From: Serpentinicella sp031432315
Lineage (GTDB): Bacteria > Bacillota > Clostridia > Peptostreptococcales > Natronincolaceae
Assembly (NCBI RefSeq): GCF_031432315.1
Contig: NZ_JAVKGO010000005.1
Span: 62,001-126,000 of the forward strand
Direction of reading: 5' to 3'
DNA length: 64,000 bases
The notes below the pieces were generated by a model, which was given only the letters and a program-made list of their open reading frames with translations, made no database searches and was not told where the DNA came from. Positions 59,540 through 64,000 of this stretch are shown in pieces. The number at the start of each line of letters is the position of its first letter. The first letter of the stretch is position 1. Position numbers and translations under genes: made by a program.

Positions 59540-60178
59540 ATGTTTAAAAAACTTTTAGAGCTTAATGAAACAACTTTAGCAATTCTTGCTGTACTTTTTA
59601 TTATTGGTATTACAGGTATTATCATGTTTAAAAAACGTAAACAAGTAAATCTAACTACCAAAATGATGGTTTATGGGAGTTTATGTATATCACTTTCATT
59701 TGTACTATCCAATATTAGGTTATACAGACTGCCACAAGGGGGTAGTGTTACGCCAGCGAGTATGCTACCAATGGTTATTTACGCTGTTGTATTCGGTCCA
59801 TTACCTGGAATTATAGCTGGTGTTGCATATGGATTATTGCAGTATATTCAAGCTAGCTACGTTGTCCATTGGGCACAAATCATTATAGACTATCCGTTAG
59901 CTTTTGGATTTTTAGGGCTAGCAGGGCTATATCGCAAAAATTTAATAGTAGCTCTAGTCATTGGTACTTTTGGTAGGTTCATAATGCATTTCTTATCCGG
60001 TATTATCTTCTTTGGTCACTATGCTGGTGACACCCCGGTTGCCTTGTACTCTCTAATTTATAATGGATCATTTTTAGGTGTTGATTTATTAATTTGTATT
60101 GTTGTTTCATTCATGCCTCAAATTCAAAATTTAGTTAGGGAATTAAAGAAAAAATCCTCACTGCTAAACACTTATTAA
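59540..60178 (+). CDS. thiT: Thiamine transporter ThiT (ECF S component)
   Basis: The 212-residue membrane protein of the YuaJ/ThiT family has about six helices, with GGSVTPASMLPMVIYAVVFGPLPGIIAGVAYGLLQYIQ (thiamine-binding loops) and VVHWAQIIIDYPLAFGFLG. It needs a shared ECF energizing module, which is not in this window. The upstream TPP riboswitch confirms the role. GGAGGAG precedes ATG 59540. A short lead peptide to 59540 is not needed. Confidence 0.94.
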   Translation: MFKKLLELNETTLAILAVLFIIGITGIIMFKKRKQVNLTTKMMVYGSLCISLSFVLSNIRLYRLPQGGSVTPASMLPMVIYAVVFGPLPGIIAGVAYGLLQYIQASYVVHWAQIIIDYPLAFGFLGLAGLYRKNLIVALVIGTFGRFIMHFLSGIIFFGHYAGDTPVALYSLIYNGSFLGVDLLICIVVSFMPQIQNLVRELKKKSSLLNTY

Positions 60179-60185
60179 AGATTTA

Positions 60186-60223
60186 AAAACTGTCCCTTCT
60201 ATGCAGGAGGGACAGTTTTTTTG
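60186..60223. terminator. Convergent terminator
   Basis: AAACTGTCCC pairs with GGGACAGTTT around a 13-base loop with AT-rich ends, followed by a T run. It lies between thiT and metY, which are convergent. Confidence 0.9.
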
Positions 60224-60238
60224 TTTTTTGTTGATTAA

Positions 60239-61507
60239 TTAGTTAATCCTATCTAGTGCCTGTTTAACATCATCAATAATGTCTTCAATATTTTCTAAAC
60301 CTACGGATAATCGTATTAATCCTGGACTAATACCTGCATCTACTAGTTGCTTATCTGTTAACTGACGATGGGTTGAACTAGCTGGATGTAAAACACAAGT
60401 ACGAATGTCAGCAACGTGTACTACATTTGAAGCAAGCGTAAGTGCATCCATAAATTTTATTGCATTTTCTCTCCCACCTTTTATGGAAAAGGATACAACT
60501 CCACTACAACCTAAAGGTAAATATTTTTTCATTAATTCATTATATTTATTTTCTTTTAATGTTGGATAATTAACAAACTCTATTTTATCTGAATCATTTA
60601 AAAAATCAGCAATCTTTTCTGCATTACGAGAGTGTTTCTCCATTCTAATAGGTAATGTTTCTAAACCTAAATTTAATAGAAATGCTGCATTTGCTGAAGG
60701 GTATGCTCCTATATCTCTCATTAACTGTACTCTAGCTTTAACAATATAAGCTGCTTCACCAAAACTATCTGTATAAATAATTCCGTGATAGGATGGATCA
60801 GGTTCTGTAAACTCAGGGAAATTACCATTTTTCCAGTTAAACTTACCACTATCAATTATTACGCCTCCAACTTGTACTGCATGTCCATCCATGTATTTAG
60901 TTGTTGAATGAATAACGATATCAGCGCCATACTCAATAGGCTTACATAGAACTGGAGTTGCAAAGGTATTATCAATAATTAAAGGTACGTTGTTTTTATG
61001 CGCTATTTGCGCAAATTTTTCTATATCAAAAATTGATATAGCCGGATTTGCTATCGTTTCTCCAAACACAGCTTTCGTATTTGGTCTAAAAGCTTTTTGT
61101 ACCTCATCTGCTGATGCTTCTGGATCCACAAAGGTGCATTCAATTCCAAAGCGCTTTAAAGTTACTGCAAACAGATTTATTGTCCCTCCATATATCGTTG
61201 AGGCACTTATAAAATGATCTCCTGCTTTCATAATATTTAGGATACTAATTAAAGATGCAGCTTGTCCAGACGTAGTGCACAGTGCCCCCACACCACCTTC
61301 TAAAGCAGCTAATTTTTCTTCTACAGCAGCAACAGTAGGATTGGAAATCCTTGAATACATGTGTCCATCATCTGTTAAGTCAAATAATCTTCCTATATGC
61401 TCTGTTGAATCATATGTATAAGTAGTACTTTGATAAATAGGTAGTGCTCTAGGTTCCCCATTTTTTGGACTGTACCCTTCATGTAAACACTTCGTTTCTA
61501 TTTTCAT
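60239..61507 (-). CDS. metY: O-acetylhomoserine sulfhydrylase
   Basis: The 422-residue PLP enzyme of the Cys/Met metabolism family has the Schiff-base lysine in VIHSTTKYMDGHAVQVGG (about 208), YSRISNPTVAAVEEKLAALEGG at the N-terminus and THRQLTDKQLVDAGISPGLIRLSVGLE at the C-terminus. It makes homocysteine from O-acetylhomoserine and sulfide, or related cysteine products. GGGGGATT precedes ATG 61507. No S-box or T-box is visible upstream. Confidence 0.93.
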   Translation of the reverse strand: MKIETKCLHEGYSPKNGEPRALPIYQSTTYTYDSTEHIGRLFDLTDDGHMYSRISNPTVAAVEEKLAALEGGVGALCTTSGQAASLISILNIMKAGDHFISASTIYGGTINLFAVTLKRFGIECTFVDPEASADEVQKAFRPNTKAVFGETIANPAISIFDIEKFAQIAHKNNVPLIIDNTFATPVLCKPIEYGADIVIHSTTKYMDGHAVQVGGVIIDSGKFNWKNGNFPEFTEPDPSYHGIIYTDSFGEAAYIVKARVQLMRDIGAYPSANAAFLLNLGLETLPIRMEKHSRNAEKIADFLNDSDKIEFVNYPTLKENKYNELMKKYLPLGCSGVVSFSIKGGRENAIKFMDALTLASNVVHVADIRTCVLHPASSTHRQLTDKQLVDAGISPGLIRLSVGLENIEDIIDDVKQALDRIN

Positions 61508-61674
61508 AAACTAATCCCCCATTCTATGCTTCCTCTATCTCGACTATACGAACAAGTCTAAGAGGAATACATACTTCTTATTGATACTTCTATTTCAACT
61601 ATTCTATTATAATTTCTGAATAATTACAATATTTTATATTTTTTCTTTGTAATACTTACAACGCTATAATTAAA

Positions 61675-61711
61675 AAGATAAAAGCACCCTGTAGGATGCT
61701 TTTATCTTTTT
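61675..61711 (-). terminator. Terminator of pckA
   Basis: AAGATAAAAGCA pairs with TGCTTTTATCTTT around a ten-base loop; it lies just after the pckA stop on the minus strand and before metY. Confidence 0.85.
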
Positions 61712-61726
61712 GATTTATACTTTATC

Positions 61727-63319
61727 TTAGCATTGATACTGTTTAATATTCTTCTTTGGGTTAGCTTGAACGATACTTTCGGATACACCTGAAAACTTAA
61801 GAAAATTTTCATTAAATCTTGCTGCTAACTCATTAGCTGTGGTATTAAATGCCCTTACATCCGACCACGTATTTGATGGGTTTAGTATTTCACAGGGTAC
61901 ACCCGGGCATTCTGTTGGCATTTTAAGTTTAAAGATAGGATCTGTTATATAAGCAACGTTATCTAATTCTCCTGTCATTGCTGCTCTTACCATAGCTCTT
62001 GTATATTTTAGATTCATTCTATTACCTGTGCCGAATGAACCTCCAGTCCACCCAGTATTTACTAAAAATACCTTTGTTTTATACTTATCAATTTTTTCTC
62101 CTAATAGCTTTGCATAAACTTGCGGCTTTAGTATCATAAAAGGTTCTCCAAAACAAGTAGAGAAAGTTGCTGTTGGCTCAACTATCCCTCTTTCCGTTCC
62201 TGCTAGCTTACTGGTGTAACCTGACATGAAATGATACATTGCCTGTTCTTTTGTTAATCTAGAAATTGGTGGTAGAACACCAGTTGCATCTGCTGTCAGA
62301 AAAATAATGGTATTTGGTATACCACCTTTTCCTTCTAAAAGCGCTCCATCAATATGCTCTACTGGAAATGCTACTCTTGTATTTTCTGTATAACGTTCAT
62401 CATCGTAATTAGGATGCATTTCTTCATCTAGTACAACGTTTTCTAAAACAGCACCTTTTCGGATTGCATTCCAAATTTGTGGTTCTTTTTCTTCTGATAA
62501 ATTGATACATTTGGCATAGCATCCACCTTCAAAGTTAAATACGCCATTTTCAGTCCATCCGTGTTCATCATCGCCAATTAATTTTCGGTCTTTATCTGCT
62601 GATAACGTGGTTTTGCCTGTACCTGATAGTCCAAAAAATAATGTAACATCGCCTTCTTCTCCTACATTCGCAGAACAGTGCATAGGTAGTACATCTTTGA
62701 ATGGTAATAAATAATTCATAACTGTAAAAATTGATTTTTTAATCTCTCCAGAATATTTTGTTCCACCGATTAACACTGTTTTTTTCTCAAAACTAATGAT
62801 AATAAAGACTTCTGAATTGGTTCCATCAACTTCAGGTACAGCTTTTAAATCTGGCAAAGCAATAACTGTAAAACCTGGAGTGAATTCTTCTAACTCGCTA
62901 TTTTTCGGCTTTATAAACATTTGTTGAGCAAATAAATTTTGATAAGCAAATTCATTCACTACTCTAATTGGCATTCTGTATTTTAAATCAGCACCTACAA
63001 AACCATCAAAAACATATAACTCCTTTTCTTCCATATATGTGATCGCTTTATTATACAAGCGCTCAAATTTCTCTTCTGAAATTGCTAAGTTTGTTTTATT
63101 CCAATTTATATAATCATGTACTGTTGGTTCATCTACAATAAATCTGTCTTTAGGGGACCTGCCTGTGTATTTTCCGGTGTTAATACTCAAAGCACCATTA
63201 TCTGCTATTCCTGCACCCTCTCGTTCTACTGATATTTCCATGAGCTGGTCAATTGATAAATTAAAATGCACGTTATTTTTTCCGTTCATCATATTTATAA
63301 GCTTATTTTCATTATTCAC
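61727..63319 (-). CDS. pckA: Phosphoenolpyruvate carboxykinase (ATP)
   Basis: The 530-residue enzyme converts oxaloacetate and ATP to PEP, or the reverse in anaerobes. Kinase-1a P-loop GLSGTGKTTLS at about 237-247, kinase-2 LIGDDEHGWTENGVFNFEGGCYAKCI, RDR/YTGRSPKDRFIVDEP at about 53 and GGTKYSGEIKKSIF at about 200 fit ATP-dependent PckA. The start is GTG 63319 after AAGGGGGAA. Length is typical. Confidence 0.96.
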   Translation of the reverse strand: MNNENKLINMMNGKNNVHFNLSIDQLMEISVEREGAGIADNGALSINTGKYTGRSPKDRFIVDEPTVHDYINWNKTNLAISEEKFERLYNKAITYMEEKELYVFDGFVGADLKYRMPIRVVNEFAYQNLFAQQMFIKPKNSELEEFTPGFTVIALPDLKAVPEVDGTNSEVFIIISFEKKTVLIGGTKYSGEIKKSIFTVMNYLLPFKDVLPMHCSANVGEEGDVTLFFGLSGTGKTTLSADKDRKLIGDDEHGWTENGVFNFEGGCYAKCINLSEEKEPQIWNAIRKGAVLENVVLDEEMHPNYDDERYTENTRVAFPVEHIDGALLEGKGGIPNTIIFLTADATGVLPPISRLTKEQAMYHFMSGYTSKLAGTERGIVEPTATFSTCFGEPFMILKPQVYAKLLGEKIDKYKTKVFLVNTGWTGGSFGTGNRMNLKYTRAMVRAAMTGELDNVAYITDPIFKLKMPTECPGVPCEILNPSNTWSDVRAFNTTANELAARFNENFLKFSGVSESIVQANPKKNIKQYQC

Positions 63320-63528
63320 AATGATTCCCCCTTAGGTCTTTTACTTATTGACAGGAATTATTATAACATATTATATTATTTATGCTATACTATTTAAGAC
63401 TTTTTTGTGCATAAATTTAATAGTACATTTTACCATTAGATTAAGGGAACCAATTTTTCTCATAAGAATATATTATAGTATACTATGATGCCATAGTATA
63501 TAGATAATATAAAGGAGGAGATTAGAAT

Positions 63529-64000
63529 ATGTTTTATAACCAAATGCCTTGTCCTCAAGGTACTACACCTTATATAGTTCAAGCAGGTGATACTTTTTAC
63601 AGACTAGCAATTAGATATAATACAACAATAGAGGCAATAGCAGCAGCAAATCCAAATGTTAATCCAAATATGTTAATGATTGGGCAACAACTTTGTATAC
63701 CTACAGCTCCACCACCTACTACGTGTCCTGAAGGAACTATGCCTTATACAATTCGTGCGGGAGATACTTTCTTTGCAATCGCTAGAAGAAATAATATATC
63801 CCTTGATGCCCTTATTGCAGCAAACCCTGGAGTAGATCCTGACAGGTTATTTATTGGCCAGGTCATTTGTGTTCCTAGAACACCACCGCCAATTACATGT
63901 CCTGAGGGAACCACACCATATACAATTCGAGCGGGGGACACTTTCTTTGCTATTGCTAGAAGATTAAATATCTCACTAGATGCACTTATAGCTGCCAACC
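63529..64000 (+). CDS. LysM-repeat protein, probably spore-coat or wall associated (partial)
   Basis: ATG 63529 follows AAAGGAGGAG. The frame runs off the right edge after 157 codons. It consists of LysM domains, each with PYxIxAGDTFxxIAxRxN, an Ile/Leu-Ala-A-N-P core and an end like GQxxCxP, joined by Thr/Pro-rich linkers with CPEGT at each start. Three units are visible (about 186 bases each); the second and third are nearly identical. There is no signal peptide, as in SafA/SpoVID-type and other Firmicutes coat proteins. A strong palindrome-like CATAGTATA (63491-63499) upstream could be a sporulation -10. Confidence 0.85.
   Translation, partial: MFYNQMPCPQGTTPYIVQAGDTFYRLAIRYNTTIEAIAAANPNVNPNMLMIGQQLCIPTAPPPTTCPEGTMPYTIRAGDTFFAIARRNNISLDALIAANPGVDPDRLFIGQVICVPRTPPPITCPEGTTPYTIRAGDTFFAIARRLNISLDALIAAN

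Noticed and set aside
61508..61674. S-box or T-box upstream of metY
   Set aside because: The characteristic conserved blocks are absent; only an AT-rich promoter-like region is seen.
1..64000. CRISPR array, tRNA or rRNA genes, full insertion sequence with transposase
   Set aside because: No spaced short repeats, no tRNA-like CCA-ended cloverleaf and no transposase gene were seen on either strand.

Overview
The window comes from a low-GC, spore-forming, anaerobic member of the Firmicutes (class Clostridia, perhaps Alkaliphilus or a relative). Evidence for this is the cotJABC spore-coat operon, a VanW/YoaR-type protein, a Lon-like LonB protease, an old-yellow-enzyme of the YqjM type, glycine betaine uptake, a LysM spore-coat-like protein, strong AGGAGG/GGGGG ribosome binding sites and frequent TTG/GTG starts. 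The genus is inference; no rRNA or tRNA gene is present.

Layout. 1-25.4 kb is ordinary core chromosome, nearly all on the minus strand: an amino-acid ABC importer, a divergent Fur-family regulator, an LCAT-like lipase, Ogt, a VanW protein, an FtsA-like ATPase, endonuclease III, an RND pump with its adaptor, an MFS transporter, a Kbl-type enzyme, LonB, a TGS/uridine-kinase-like protein, a CBS protein, signal peptidase I, a bacilliredoxin-like protein without its cysteine, and a PrsW protease.

25.4-37.6 kb is an accessory island. A duplicated 3' part of cotJC lies on its left and the intact cotJC gene on its right. The left copy is itself split by a 2.3 kb insert carrying an HNH endonuclease gene. 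The island holds a decayed prophage on the minus strand (RinA-type activator, integrase stub, HNH protein, broken P27 small terminase), an unrecognised two-gene module with a four-helix membrane protein, and a plus-strand run of small genes. Those small genes are separated by structured sites that resemble integron attC sites. Two copies of a ~420 bp noncoding element occur in the island. Each carries a minus-strand promoter overlapped by a LexA/DinR box, and a plus-strand promoter preceded by two Spo0A-box-like heptamers.

37.6-38.8 kb is cotJABC. 38.8-40.0 kb is a second, ~1 kb island flanked by a duplicated 3' end of mnmA. 40-48.6 kb carries mnmA, a flavodoxin, a HAD hydrolase, a ferritin-like protein, sfsA, a thiamine-binding-like protein, an amidinotransferase-fold hydrolase, a bacterial NHEJ set (Ku, stand-alone LigD ligase, stand-alone LigD polymerase) and an MscS channel. 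48.9-52 kb is a glycine betaine ABC importer.

52-64 kb carries a DUF421 protein, a transglutaminase-like protein, a DUF1874 protein (the family of AcrIII-1/Crn2 ring nucleases), a DUF1292 protein, a GntR-ABC operon with a clear palindromic operator, an LRAT-like protein, an old yellow enzyme, a TPP riboswitch with terminator in front of thiT, metY, pckA and the start of a LysM-repeat protein.

Start sites were chosen by ribosome binding site, so many genes are shorter than the longest open frame. The most unusual part is 25.4-37.6 kb, where attC-like cassette boundaries, SOS-type operators and duplicated gene ends occur together.
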